NCBI GenBank assembly: GCA_035293985.1
Contig: DATGLS010000008.1
Span: forward strand, 248,001 to 312,000
Origin: JAVDCA01 sp035293985
GTDB lineage: Bacteria > Pseudomonadota > Alphaproteobacteria > Rhizobiales > Xanthobacteraceae
Direction of reading: 5' to 3'
Length of the DNA stretch: 64,000 bases
The translations under genes were made by a program, and so were the position numbers. Below the pieces are notes generated by a model that saw only the letters and a program-made list of their open reading frames with translations, made no database searches and had not been told where the DNA came from. Below, piece after piece: positions 26,594 to 34,468 of this stretch (its first letter is position 1; each line of letters starts with the position of its first letter).

Positions 26594-26770
26594 CGCCGAG
26601 CCGGCCGCCGCCCAAGCTCACGGTGGTTGCCGGCTGAGCCGGCGGTCGGTGCCAACCGGCAGTCTGACAAATAGTCGTGACGTTCGCGCCTCGCCCGTTG
26701 ATTGGCATCGCTCGGGCTGGCTCTATATCGTCCGCACGGCGGGGTGGAATGTGAGCGAGCAGGGACCGAC

Positions 26771-28669
26771 ATGGACACGTCGATTGCGACCGTCTGCCTC
26801 AGCGGTGGCTTGAGCGAAAAGCTGCGCGCCATCGCGGCGGCGGGCTTTCGCGGAGTCGAGATCTTCGAGAGCGATCTCCTGTCGTGGAGCGGCACGCCGC
26901 GCGACGCCGCGCGCGAGATGGCCGACCTCGGCCTCACGGCGATCACTTTCCAGCCGTTTCGCGATTTCGAGGGCATGCCGGATGCGCAGCGCCAACGCAC
27001 TTTCGATCGCGCCGAGCGCAAATTCGACCTGATGCAGGAGCTCGGCTGCGATCTCCTGATGGCGTGCAGCAACGTCGCGCCCGATTCGCTGGGCGGGGTC
27101 GACCGCGCGGCGGCGGATTTTCGCGAGCTCGGCGAGCGGGCGAAAAAGCGCGGGCTGAGGGTGGGCTTCGAGGCGCTGGCTTGGGGCCGGCACATCAACG
27201 ATTACCGCGACGCCTGGGAGGTGGTGCGGCGCGCCGGCCATCCGGCCGTCGGGCTCGTGCTCGACACCTTCCACATTTATGCGCGCAAGACCGACCTCAA
27301 CGCGGTGCCGTCGATCCCGGGTGACCGCATCTTCCTGGTGCAGCTCGCCGACGCGCCGTGGCTCGACATGGACGTGATCTCGTGGAGCCGGCACTTCCGT
27401 TGCTTCCCGGGCCAGGGCGACCTGCCGTTGGTCGATTTCATGGCTGCCGTGCAGGCGACAGGTTACGGCGGCCACCTGTCGCTGGAAATCTTCAACGACC
27501 AGTTCCGCGCCGGCTCGCCCAATGCGGTCGCAGTCGACGGCCAACGCTCGCTGGTCTACCTCATGGACCAGCTGCGCGGACGCAACGCGCGCGCATGCGC
27601 TGACACGCCGTCGATGCCCCCGCGCTCGACCTGCCGCGGCGTCGAGTTCATCGAGTTCGCGGTCGATGACCGCACTGCCGACGAGCTCGGCGGCTTCATC
27701 GCCAAGCTCGGCTTCAGTCCGGTCGCGCGGCACAAGTCGAAGGCCGTGACCCGCTGGGCGCAGGGCGCGATCAACCTCATCATCAACCAGGACAAGGAGG
27801 GCTTCGCCCACGCGCACTACGTGACGCACGGACCATCGGTGTGTGCGCTCGCGCTCAAGGTCTCCGACGCGGCTGCGACCCTCGACCGGGCCGAGAAGCT
27901 GCGCGACACCCCGTTCCGCTCGAAGGTCGGGCCGGGCGAGCTGGAAATCCCGTGCGTGCGCGGGCTCGGCGGCAGCCTGCTCTATTTCCTCGATCAGGGC
28001 AGCCGGCTCGGCAAGGTCTGGGACATCGATTTCGATCCGATCGCGGCGAGCGCGCAGGGCGCGCCGCGAGACGGCATCGGCCTCACCGTGGTCGATCATC
28101 TCTCGCAATCGATGCACTATGAGGAGATGCTGTCGTGGGTTCTGTTCTACACCTCGCTGTTCGATGTGCGAAAAACGCCGCTGGTCGACATCACCGATCC
28201 GGGCGGCATCGTGCGCAGCCAGGTGGTGCAGACGGCCGACGGCGCGCTGCGCATCGCGCTCAACGCCTCGCAGAGCATGCGCACGCAATCCTCGCGTTTT
28301 CTCAACGACTATTTCGGTTCGGGCGTCCAGCACATCGCGTTTGCGACGGGCGATATTTTCGCGACCGCCGACCAACTGCGCCGCAACGGTGTCGCGACGC
28401 TGGCGATTCCGGAGAACTACTACGGCGATCTCGCGGCGCGAACCGATCTCGATGCCGCACGGATCGACGAGCTCAAGGCCCGCAACATCCTCTACGACAA
28501 GGACGAGCACGGCGAATATCTTCAGCTCTACACCCGCAGCTTCAAGGACCTGTTCTTCCTCGAGATCGTCGAGCGACGCGGCTATGCGGGCTTCGGCGCC
28601 GTCAACGCACCGATCCGCCTCAACGCGCAGTCACGACTCGCGCAGGAGCGTACGCTCTCCGCCCTGTGA
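26771..28669 (+). CDS. quiC: 3-Dehydroshikimate dehydratase fused to HPPD-like domain (QuiC type)
   Basis: A 632-residue bifunctional-looking protein. Residues 1-285 form a sugar-phosphate isomerase-like TIM barrel with the metal ligands expected for QuiC dehydratases: Glu134 in VGFEALAW, Asp165 in LVLDTFHIY, Gln191 in FLVQLADA and Glu239 in LSLEIFND. Residues about 295-630 resemble 4-hydroxyphenylpyruvate dioxygenase (two vicinal-oxygen-chelate units, with HIAFATGD and EYLQLYTRSF) but their own activity is unproven. The enzyme makes protocatechuate from 3-dehydroshikimate in quinate/shikimate catabolism. ATG 26771 is preferred over the upstream frame from 26702. No other qui genes are adjacent. 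Confidence 0.88.
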   Translation: MDTSIATVCLSGGLSEKLRAIAAAGFRGVEIFESDLLSWSGTPRDAAREMADLGLTAITFQPFRDFEGMPDAQRQRTFDRAERKFDLMQELGCDLLMACSNVAPDSLGGVDRAAADFRELGERAKKRGLRVGFEALAWGRHINDYRDAWEVVRRAGHPAVGLVLDTFHIYARKTDLNAVPSIPGDRIFLVQLADAPWLDMDVISWSRHFRCFPGQGDLPLVDFMAAVQATGYGGHLSLEIFNDQFRAGSPNAVAVDGQRSLVYLMDQLRGRNARACADTPSMPPRSTCRGVEFIEFAVDDRTADELGGFIAKLGFSPVARHKSKAVTRWAQGAINLIINQDKEGFAHAHYVTHGPSVCALALKVSDAAATLDRAEKLRDTPFRSKVGPGELEIPCVRGLGGSLLYFLDQGSRLGKVWDIDFDPIAASAQGAPRDGIGLTVVDHLSQSMHYEEMLSWVLFYTSLFDVRKTPLVDITDPGGIVRSQVVQTADGALRIALNASQSMRTQSSRFLNDYFGSGVQHIAFATGDIFATADQLRRNGVATLAIPENYYGDLAARTDLDAARIDELKARNILYDKDEHGEYLQLYTRSFKDLFFLEIVERRGYAGFGAVNAPIRLNAQSRLAQERTLSAL

Positions 28670-28693
28670 GCTCACATCGCGCCTTTACAGCGC

Positions 28694-28717
28694 CGCAATA
28701 TCCAGCGAAACATAACG
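28694..28717. promoter_or_regulatory. Candidate ModE box upstream of the ModE-like gene
   Basis: CGCAATAT (28694-28701), eight bases, then ACATAACG (28710-28717) matches the layout of molybdate-responsive ModE operators (CGnTATAT, spacer, inverted half) with one deviation in each half. The same 8-8-8 design occurs at 30523-30546. It lies about 100 bases before the ModE-like gene, consistent with autoregulation. Confidence 0.55.
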
Positions 28718-28815
28718 CTGCGCGATCCGGGGCGCGTGGAGAATATCGATGTCGCTTGACGCTGCTGCCCGTATGGGACTGACTGGCTTCGACTCGTTCG
28801 AAGGAGGCCAATCAC

Positions 28816-29175
28816 ATGGGCGGCACGCGCCTGTCCATCCGCATCGACCTCGAGAACGGCGACCGCATCGGGCCGGGCAAGATCGCGCTGCTCGAAGCGA
28901 TCCGCTCGACGGGCTCCATCTCGGCCGCGGCGCGCGCCTTGCGGATGTCGTATCGCCGCGCCTGGCTCCTGGTCGACGAGGTCAACCATGCGCTCCGTGA
29001 GCCTGCGGTCGCGGCCGAGGCAGGCGGCCGCCGCGGCGGCGGCGCTGCGGTCACGCCTGCCGGCGAGCGGCTGGTGGGCCTTTATCGCACCATCGAGTCG
29101 CATGCGCGCAGTGCCGCCGGCGGCGAATTCCGCGCCATCGGCAAGCTCGTGCGGCCCAATCGCGCTTCGGTGTGA
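28816..29175 (+). CDS. ModE-type winged helix-turn-helix regulator without molybdate domain
   Basis: A 119-residue protein equivalent to the N-terminal DNA-binding domain of ModE. It shows GKIALLEAIRSTGSISAAARAL and MSYRRAWLLVDEVNHAL, the LysR-like winged helix of ModE, and GGAAVTPAGERLVGLYRTIE in the dimer helix. The C-terminal TOBE (Mop) domains that bind molybdate in full-length ModE are missing; a separate molbindin is encoded at 30240. AAGGAGG at 28801-28807 is a strong ribosome-binding site for ATG 28816. It probably controls the two ModE-box-like sites near it. Such single-domain ModE proteins are known in several proteobacteria. Confidence 0.92.
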   Translation: MGGTRLSIRIDLENGDRIGPGKIALLEAIRSTGSISAAARALRMSYRRAWLLVDEVNHALREPAVAAEAGGRRGGGAAVTPAGERLVGLYRTIESHARSAAGGEFRAIGKLVRPNRASV

Positions 29176-30208
29176 CCACGCCCGGCTTGGCCTCGCGGCC
29201 GCCGCACTGCTCAGCCTGCTGATTGTCCCATTCCACGCTGCGATCGCGCGCGAGGTCGTCGATTCGGCCGGCCGCCACGTCCAGGTGCCCGACCGAATCG
29301 AGCGCGTGATGGCCGCCGGCCCGCCTGCCTCGGTCCTCGTCTATGTGCTGGCGCCGCAGAAGCTGATCGGCTGGAATCGCAAGCCCAGCCCCGCCGAGCT
29401 GTCGTTTCTCGCGCCGGGGGTGCGTAACCTGCCCGAGGTCGGCCGCCTCACCGGCCGCGGCGGCACCGCGAGCCTCGAAGCCGTGATGGCGGCAAGGCCC
29501 GACGTGATCGTCGATTTCGGCTCGATCAATGCGACCTATATCTCGCTCGCCGACCGGGTGCAGAGCCAGACCGGCATTCCTTATTTGCTGATCGACGGCC
29601 GCTTCAACGACACCGCCCAGGCACTGCGCCTGCTCGGCTCGATGCTCGACGTGAGCGAGCGCGGCGAGCAACTGGCGACCCGCGCTCAGGCCATCCTCGA
29701 CGGCGTCGACCACGTCGTTGCGGCGGTGCCGGAGGCGCAGCGGCCGCGCGTCTATCTGGCGCATCGCGGCGGATTGGAAACGGGCAACCGCGGCTCGATC
29801 AACACCGAGATCATCGAGCGTGCCGGTGGGAGCAATGTCGTCGACGCCGGCGGCGCGCGCGGCGGGATCGTCGACGTCTCGCTCGAACAGGTGCTCAAGT
29901 GGGATCCCGACACCATCATCACGACTGATGCCGCCTTCCCGGCCGCCGTGAAAGCCGACACGGCCTGGGCCGGGGTCGATGCGGTCAAACGCGGCCGCAT
30001 CTATGTGAGCCCTAGCCTGCCCTATGGCTGGACCGACCTGCCCCCCTCGCTCAATCGCCTGCTCGGCCTGCAGTGGCTCGCCGGCCTGTTCTTCCCGGAT
30101 CGCTACCAGATCGACATGCGCGCCGAGGCGAAGGCGTTTTACCGGCTCTTCTATCAGGTCGAGCTCACCGACGCGCAGCTCGACAGGCTGCTCGAAGGCG
30201 CCCACTGA
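29102..30208 (+). CDS. FecB/BtuF-like ABC transporter substrate-binding protein
   Basis: A 368-residue periplasmic binding protein of the TroA/FecB fold. A signal segment (LGLAAAALLSLLIVPFHAAIA) ends about residue 49 of this frame. The mature part begins REVVDSAGRHVQVPDRIERV, then SLEAVMAARPDVIVDFG and VSLEQVLKWDPDTIITTD, standard for clamshell proteins of iron-siderophore, cobalamin and some molybdate/tungstate (MolA) transporters. The linked ModE and molbindin genes point to molybdate. The start is awkward: no ATG, GTG or TTG lies close to the signal peptide, and ATG 29102 overlaps the ModE-like gene by 74 bases and gives a 27-residue n-region. No permease or ATPase gene follows. Confidence 0.85.
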   Translation: MRAVPPAANSAPSASSCGPIALRCDHARLGLAAAALLSLLIVPFHAAIAREVVDSAGRHVQVPDRIERVMAAGPPASVLVYVLAPQKLIGWNRKPSPAELSFLAPGVRNLPEVGRLTGRGGTASLEAVMAARPDVIVDFGSINATYISLADRVQSQTGIPYLLIDGRFNDTAQALRLLGSMLDVSERGEQLATRAQAILDGVDHVVAAVPEAQRPRVYLAHRGGLETGNRGSINTEIIERAGGSNVVDAGGARGGIVDVSLEQVLKWDPDTIITTDAAFPAAVKADTAWAGVDAVKRGRIYVSPSLPYGWTDLPPSLNRLLGLQWLAGLFFPDRYQIDMRAEAKAFYRLFYQVELTDAQLDRLLEGAH

Positions 30209-30239
30209 TCGAGACGCAGACCAAACACGGAGCAACGAC

Positions 30240-30878
30240 ATGAAGCTCAGCGCACGCAACCTGCTCAAGGGCACGATCGTCGAGGTGAAGAAAGGCCAGA
30301 CCACCTCGCATGTCCGCATCGACATCGGCGGTGGCAACGTGATCACGGCATCGATCACCAACGACTCGGTCGACGACCTCGGGCTGCAGAACGGCAAGGC
30401 CGCCTATGCGGTGATCAAATCGACCAGCGTGATGGTCGCGGTCGACGAGCCGGCAGCCCGGCCCCAATCTGACCGCCCGTTGCGGCGGCGGGCCGTGCCC
30501 GCCGACCAGTATTTGACAACCTCGTTATATATATCAGAATATAGCGATTATGACCCGCGACCTTGCCCATCTGCTGTCGAGCAGCGGTCTTCCCCATGCG
30601 GCGACCGGCGCGCCGCGCGCGCTGGTCTTTCGCGGCGCCGTTCCGCCGGGGGCGGACGTCGACGAGCGCGACGAGGGCCCGGCGCGCCGCACCCGCATTT
30701 GGGAATTCGGCGTCAACCTGCACTGCTCGATCATTGGTACCTGCCTCACCACGGCCGAGCTGCGCCACATCGTCGAGAAGCTCGAGCCCGACATCGCCGC
30801 GGCGAGCGAGCACGACCTACACACCCGCGGCGTCCTGCTCGCGAGCCGGCGCGCGGACGGGGCCAAATTGCTGCATAA
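30240..30878 (+). CDS. Molbindin (Mop) with an abnormal long readthrough tail
   Basis: Residues 1-68 are a TOBE/Mop domain (MKLSARNLLKGTIVEVKKG, TTSHVRIDIGGGNVITASIT, AYAVIKSTSVMVAVDE), the molybdate/tungstate-binding fold of molbindins, which are normally 68-72 residues long and store or buffer the oxyanion. Here no stop codon follows: the frame continues past about 30450, through the ModE box and 329 bases into the DUF2325 gene in a different frame, ending at 30878 (212 residues). The tail is Arg/Pro-rich and out-of-frame in nature. A single-base change near 30460 would restore a TGA. GGAG stands before ATG 30240. The domain call is firm, the 3' end is doubtful. Confidence 0.75.
   Translation: MKLSARNLLKGTIVEVKKGQTTSHVRIDIGGGNVITASITNDSVDDLGLQNGKAAYAVIKSTSVMVAVDEPAARPQSDRPLRRRAVPADQYLTTSLYISEYSDYDPRPCPSAVEQRSSPCGDRRAARAGLSRRRSAGGGRRRARRGPGAPHPHLGIRRQPALLDHWYLPHHGRAAPHRREARARHRRGERARPTHPRRPAREPARGRGQIAA
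30513..30546 (+). promoter_or_regulatory. Promoter with overlapping ModE box before the DUF2325 gene
   Basis: TTGACA at 30513-30518 is a perfect -35 hexamer. About 17-18 bases further, an A/T-rich -10 (AGAATA or GAATAT, 30536-30542) lies inside a palindrome made of CGTTATAT (30523-30530), eight bases and ATATAGCG (30539-30546), which fits the ModE operator consensus with seven of eight positions symmetric. A repressor bound here would cover the -10 and start site, so the DUF2325 gene should be off when molybdate is plentiful, if the ModE-like protein acts as a repressor. Confidence 0.75.
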
Positions 30879-31854
30879 GGCCCTCGACCGGCGCCACCGT
30901 GTCGCGCTCACCCGCTTCGCCAAGGCGAAGGAGGCCGCCGCCGTGCTGGCGCTGTGGGACGAGGCCCTGCGCGAGGGTGACATTCCCGGCGCCTATTGGG
31001 CGGCGCTCACGCATCCGGCGACGACCGAGGAGGTTATCAAGCGCGCCTTCGGCGACGTGCACATGCTCTCTCACCTCGTTGGCGCCGCCAACCGCGCCGA
31101 CATCCGTCGCCTGCGCCAGCTCGAGGCCGACAATGCGGCGCTTGCCGTCAAGCTCGAGCGCCAGCAGCGCCAGCTCCACGAAGGCTTCGCGGCGCGCGAG
31201 GCGACCATCCGCGAGCTGCAGGGCATGCTGGCCCGCCACGCCCGCGAGCGCGCCGAGGATACCGTCGCCGACGCAAGCGACACTCACAGCGACAACGAGA
31301 CCCGCGGGCGCCTGATCGGCGATCTCGGCAAGCGGCTTGCGCGCGAGACTACGCGGCGCGAGCGCAGCGAGCAGCGCCTGCGCGAGCTTGGGGCGACGCT
31401 CGCCGAGGCCGAGCGCGCGCTCGCGGCCGAGCGGAAGGTTTCGCTCGCCATGCGCCAGGAGCTCGAGGTCGCCGAGCAGCACCTCGCGGCGCTGGCGCGG
31501 CCGCACGCGGGCGATGTCGCGGTCGACATCGACGGATTGACCCTCCTCTATGTCGGCGGGCGCGCCCACCAGATCCCGCTGTTCAAGGGGTTGGTCGAGC
31601 GCGCGGGCGGGCACTTCCTGCACCACGATGGCGGCATCGAGCACGGCGCCGCCCTGCTGCCGGCCGTGATCGGGAGAGCCGATTGCGTCGCCTTCCCGAT
31701 GGATTGCATCAGCCACGACGCCGTCGCCACCATCAAGCGGCTGTCGCGCCAGTCGGGCCGGCCCTATCTGCCGCTGCGCACCGCGAGCCTCGCCTGCCTC
31801 GCGGCATCATTGGTGCGGATATCGGCGGCGGGCACACAGGTCGCCGCCGAATAA
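30550..31854 (+). CDS. DUF2325 protein with coiled coil
   Basis: A 434-residue cytoplasmic protein. Residues 1-180 are a helical domain of unknown role, with FGVNLHCSIIGTCLTTAELR (two Cys-containing turns) near residue 60. A long coiled coil spans about 185-315. The C-terminal DUF2325 domain has LLYVGGRAHQIPLFKGLVE, GHFLHHDGGIEH and VAFPMDCISHDAV, with conserved His and Asp residues. Such proteins occur near nitrogenase and molybdenum genes in rhizobia, but the activity is unknown. No Shine-Dalgarno sequence precedes ATG 30550; the promoter ends only a few bases before it, so leaderless translation is possible. Confidence 0.85.
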   Translation: MTRDLAHLLSSSGLPHAATGAPRALVFRGAVPPGADVDERDEGPARRTRIWEFGVNLHCSIIGTCLTTAELRHIVEKLEPDIAAASEHDLHTRGVLLASRRADGAKLLHKALDRRHRVALTRFAKAKEAAAVLALWDEALREGDIPGAYWAALTHPATTEEVIKRAFGDVHMLSHLVGAANRADIRRLRQLEADNAALAVKLERQQRQLHEGFAAREATIRELQGMLARHARERAEDTVADASDTHSDNETRGRLIGDLGKRLARETTRRERSEQRLRELGATLAEAERALAAERKVSLAMRQELEVAEQHLAALARPHAGDVAVDIDGLTLLYVGGRAHQIPLFKGLVERAGGHFLHHDGGIEHGAALLPAVIGRADCVAFPMDCISHDAVATIKRLSRQSGRPYLPLRTASLACLAASLVRISAAGTQVAAE

Positions 31855-31908
31855 CGGTGCGAACCTATCCGCCGATTCCGGCGCGATAGCGCCGGATAGC
31901 CGAGAGCT

Positions 31909-31933
31909 GGAACTTTTTCCCCAGGCCGGCGTT
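31909..31933 (+). promoter_or_regulatory. Candidate EcfG (general stress) promoter of the kaiC operon
   Basis: GGAAC at 31909-31913, exactly 16 bases, then CGTT at 31930-31933 matches the alphaproteobacterial EcfG consensus GGAAC-N16/17-CGTT at every specified position. It lies 89 bases before the kaiC start and on the correct strand. Confidence 0.75.
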
Positions 31934-32021
31934 ACGCAGTGTCGGGAATTTACCCGAAGCGCCGCGGCAGCGGGGCCGCCCGGCACGGGCGGCCGGTGGG
32001 ACAGAGAGGGAAAATCCGCCC

Positions 32022-33755
32022 GTGCACATGCCTAATCCGACCCTGAGACATCCGACCGTGGGACGCGCCGCGGCCGGCATTCAAAAGGCTAAGACCGGCA
32101 TCATCGGCCTCGACGATCTCACAGGCGGCGGTTTTCCGGCCGGCCGGCCCACGCTCGTTTGCGGTGCCGCCGGCTGCGGCAAGACGCTGCTGGCGCTGAC
32201 GTTCCTCTACAACGGCGCGGCAAGGTTCGACGAGCCGGGCGTGTTCATGACCTTCGAGGAGCGGCCTCAGGATCTCATCGATAACGTCGCCTCGCTCAAC
32301 TACGATCTCGGCGGGCTGATCAAGGAAGGCAAGATCGCGATCGACCACGTGCGGGTCGAGCGCTCCGAGATCGAGGAGACCGGCGAGTACGACCTCGAGG
32401 GCCTGTTCATCCGCCTCGGATATGCGATCGACCGGATCGGCGCCAAGCGGGTGGTGCTCGACACGATCGAAGCGCTGTTCGGCGGGCTGAGCAACGAGGG
32501 CGTGCTGCGCGCCGAGCTGCGCCGACTGTTCGAATGGCTCAAGAGCAAGGGCGTGACCGCGATCATCACCGGCGAGCGCGGCGAGGGCGCGCTCACCCGA
32601 CATGGGCTGGAGGAATACGTCTCAGACTGCGTGATCCTGCTCGACAACCGCGTCCACGAGCACGTTACCACGCGCCGCCTGCGCGTGGTCAAGTATCGCG
32701 GCAGCGCGCACGGCACCAACGAGTATCCATTCCTGATCGACGAGGCAGGCATCAGCGTGATGCCGGTCACGTCCGCAGGGCTCGATCACATGGCGCCGGA
32801 CCAGCGCATCTCCTCGGGCATCGCCGATCTCGACGAGATGCTGGAGGGCCGGGGTTACTTCCGCGGCAGCAGCGTCCTCGTCTCGGGCATGGCCGGCAGC
32901 GGCAAATCCAGCGTCGCGGCGCAGTTCGCCGATTCGGTCTGCCGCGGCGGCGAGCGCTGCATCTATTTCGCACTCGAGGAATCGCCGGCGCAGATCATCC
33001 GCAACATGAGCTCGATCGGGCTCGATCTGCAGCGTTGGGTCGACGAGGGCAGGCTGCGTTTCGCGGCGCACCGCCCCTCCCTTTACGGCCTGGAGACGCA
33101 TCTCGCGACCATGCATCGCGACATCGAGGAGCTCGAGCCGACCGCGGTCGTGATCGATCCGTTGTCGAGCCTGCTGCACGCGGGCGACAAGCACGACGCC
33201 CAGGCGATGATCCTGCGGCTGGTCGACTTCCTCAAATCGCGTGGGATCACGACGATCTTCACCAGCCTGACGCACGGCAATGTCGAGAGGGCGATGACCG
33301 ATATGCAGGTGTCCTCGCTGATGGACGCCTGGCTCCTGCTCTACAATCGGGAAAGCAACGGCGAGCACAATCGCCAGCTCTACCTGATCAAGGCGCGCGG
33401 CATGGCGCACTCCAACCAGGTGCGCGAGTTCATCATGACGGACAAAGGCATCCTGCTGCGCGAGGCCTATGTCGGGCCGGGCGGCGTGCTCACCGGCTCG
33501 GCGCGGGTGGCGCAGGAGGCGCGCGAACGCGAGCAGGCGCAGCAGATCGAGCACGAGGCGGAACGCCGCAACCTCGATTTCGCGCGGCGGCGTCGCCGCA
33601 TCGAGGCGCAGATCGAGGAACTGCAAGCCCAACTCGCCGAGGAGCAGCAAGAGCTTGCCGGCCTCCGGTCGGAGGTCGCCACGCGCAAGCAGCAGGCTGC
33701 TGACGATCGCGTATTGATGGGCGAGAGCCGCAAGGTTGCGCCCCGGCCGAAGTAG
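32022..33755 (+). CDS. kaiC: KaiC-like tandem RecA-fold ATPase
   Basis: A 577-residue protein with the double-domain KaiC layout. Domain CI has Walker A GAAGCGKT at 48-55 and the catalytic pair Glu79-Glu80; CII has Walker A GMAGSGKS at 289-296 and Glu319-Glu320. The CII segment MQVSSLMDAWLLL puts Ser431-Ser432 at the place of the Ser/Thr autophosphorylation pair of cyanobacterial KaiC, so phosphorylation is plausible. After about residue 490 comes a C-terminal coiled coil not found in cyanobacterial KaiC. GTG 32022 has AGAGAGGG 11 bases upstream; ATG 32028 is an alternative. It heads an operon with two kaiB genes and a kinase; no kaiA is present. Confidence 0.93.
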   Translation: MHMPNPTLRHPTVGRAAAGIQKAKTGIIGLDDLTGGGFPAGRPTLVCGAAGCGKTLLALTFLYNGAARFDEPGVFMTFEERPQDLIDNVASLNYDLGGLIKEGKIAIDHVRVERSEIEETGEYDLEGLFIRLGYAIDRIGAKRVVLDTIEALFGGLSNEGVLRAELRRLFEWLKSKGVTAIITGERGEGALTRHGLEEYVSDCVILLDNRVHEHVTTRRLRVVKYRGSAHGTNEYPFLIDEAGISVMPVTSAGLDHMAPDQRISSGIADLDEMLEGRGYFRGSSVLVSGMAGSGKSSVAAQFADSVCRGGERCIYFALEESPAQIIRNMSSIGLDLQRWVDEGRLRFAAHRPSLYGLETHLATMHRDIEELEPTAVVIDPLSSLLHAGDKHDAQAMILRLVDFLKSRGITTIFTSLTHGNVERAMTDMQVSSLMDAWLLLYNRESNGEHNRQLYLIKARGMAHSNQVREFIMTDKGILLREAYVGPGGVLTGSARVAQEAREREQAQQIEHEAERRNLDFARRRRRIEAQIEELQAQLAEEQQELAGLRSEVATRKQQAADDRVLMGESRKVAPRPK

Positions 33756-33812
33756 GTCCAGTGTTGATGTACAGGCGCAGGAATGCGACCCTCTCGTAAC
33801 GGAACCGGAGCC

Positions 33813-34133
33813 ATGATCGGACCCCAAGTGCGGGATCAAGTGCGGGCCCAAGGCTACAACCTCCGCCTCTACGTGGCGGGCCAGACCCCGAAGTCGATCG
33901 CGGCGATCGCCAATCTGCGCAGGGTGTGCGAGCAATATCTCGCCGGTCGCTACACCATCGACATCGTCGACCTCATGCGCGATCCCGGGCTCGCGCAGAG
34001 GCATCAAATCATCGCGGTGCCGACCCTCATCCGCGAGCTGCCCGAGCCGATCCGCCGCATCATCGGCGACCTTTCGAACACCCAGCGTGTGCTGCTCGGC
34101 CTCGATATCGACCCAGGCCCCCGGGTGTCATGA
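33813..34133 (+). CDS. kaiB: KaiB, first copy
   Basis: A 106-residue thioredoxin-like-fold KaiB protein: LRLYVAGQTPKSIAAIANLR, then the VCEQYLAGRYTIDIVDL helix-strand unit, IIAVPTLIRELPEP with the conserved cis-Pro loop, and RRIIGDLSNTQRVLLGLDI at the end. In cyanobacteria KaiB changes fold, binds KaiC CI and relays to output kinases. ATG 33813 with CGGAG just upstream fits the family length; ATG 33783 would add ten unrelated residues. Its stop overlaps the start of the second kaiB (ATGA). Confidence 0.93.
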   Translation: MIGPQVRDQVRAQGYNLRLYVAGQTPKSIAAIANLRRVCEQYLAGRYTIDIVDLMRDPGLAQRHQIIAVPTLIRELPEPIRRIIGDLSNTQRVLLGLDIDPGPRVS

Positions 34134-34447
34134 TGGTGGACGCCGCCCCAGAGAACCACAGCGGGCCTGCCGGCAAGCAGGACTACGTCTTGCGCCTGTT
34201 CATCACCGGGCATACGCAGAAATCGATGCGGGCCGTGCGCAACGTCACGCAGCTGTGCGAGCAGCATCTCGCTGGCGCCTACGATCTCGAGATCATCGAC
34301 CTCTATCAGCAGCCCGAGCTCGCCGTCGAGCACCAGCTCGTCGCCGCGCCGACGCTGTTCAAGCTGTTGCCGCTGCCGCCGCGCAAGATGATCGGCGACA
34401 TGTCCGACACCGGCCGCGTGCTGGCCGGTCTGGGCATCTCTCAATAG
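34130..34447 (+). CDS. kaiB: KaiB, second copy
   Basis: A 105-residue KaiB homologue that begins with a 17-residue extension (VDAAPENHSGPAGKQ) before LRLFITGHTQKSMRAVRNV. It keeps VTQLCEQHLAGAYDLEIIDL, LVAAPTLFKLLPLPP and RKMIGDMSDTGRVLAGLGI. It is clearly paralogous to the upstream copy but diverged (for example YQQPELAVEH against MRDPGLAQRH), so the pair is not a recent duplication. ATG 34130 overlaps the first copy's stop in ATGA, which implies coupled translation and near-equal supply of both proteins. Confidence 0.92.
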   Translation: MMVDAAPENHSGPAGKQDYVLRLFITGHTQKSMRAVRNVTQLCEQHLAGAYDLEIIDLYQQPELAVEHQLVAAPTLFKLLPLPPRKMIGDMSDTGRVLAGLGISQ

Positions 34448-34468
34448 GTCGCGTTCAGTGAGGCTTGC

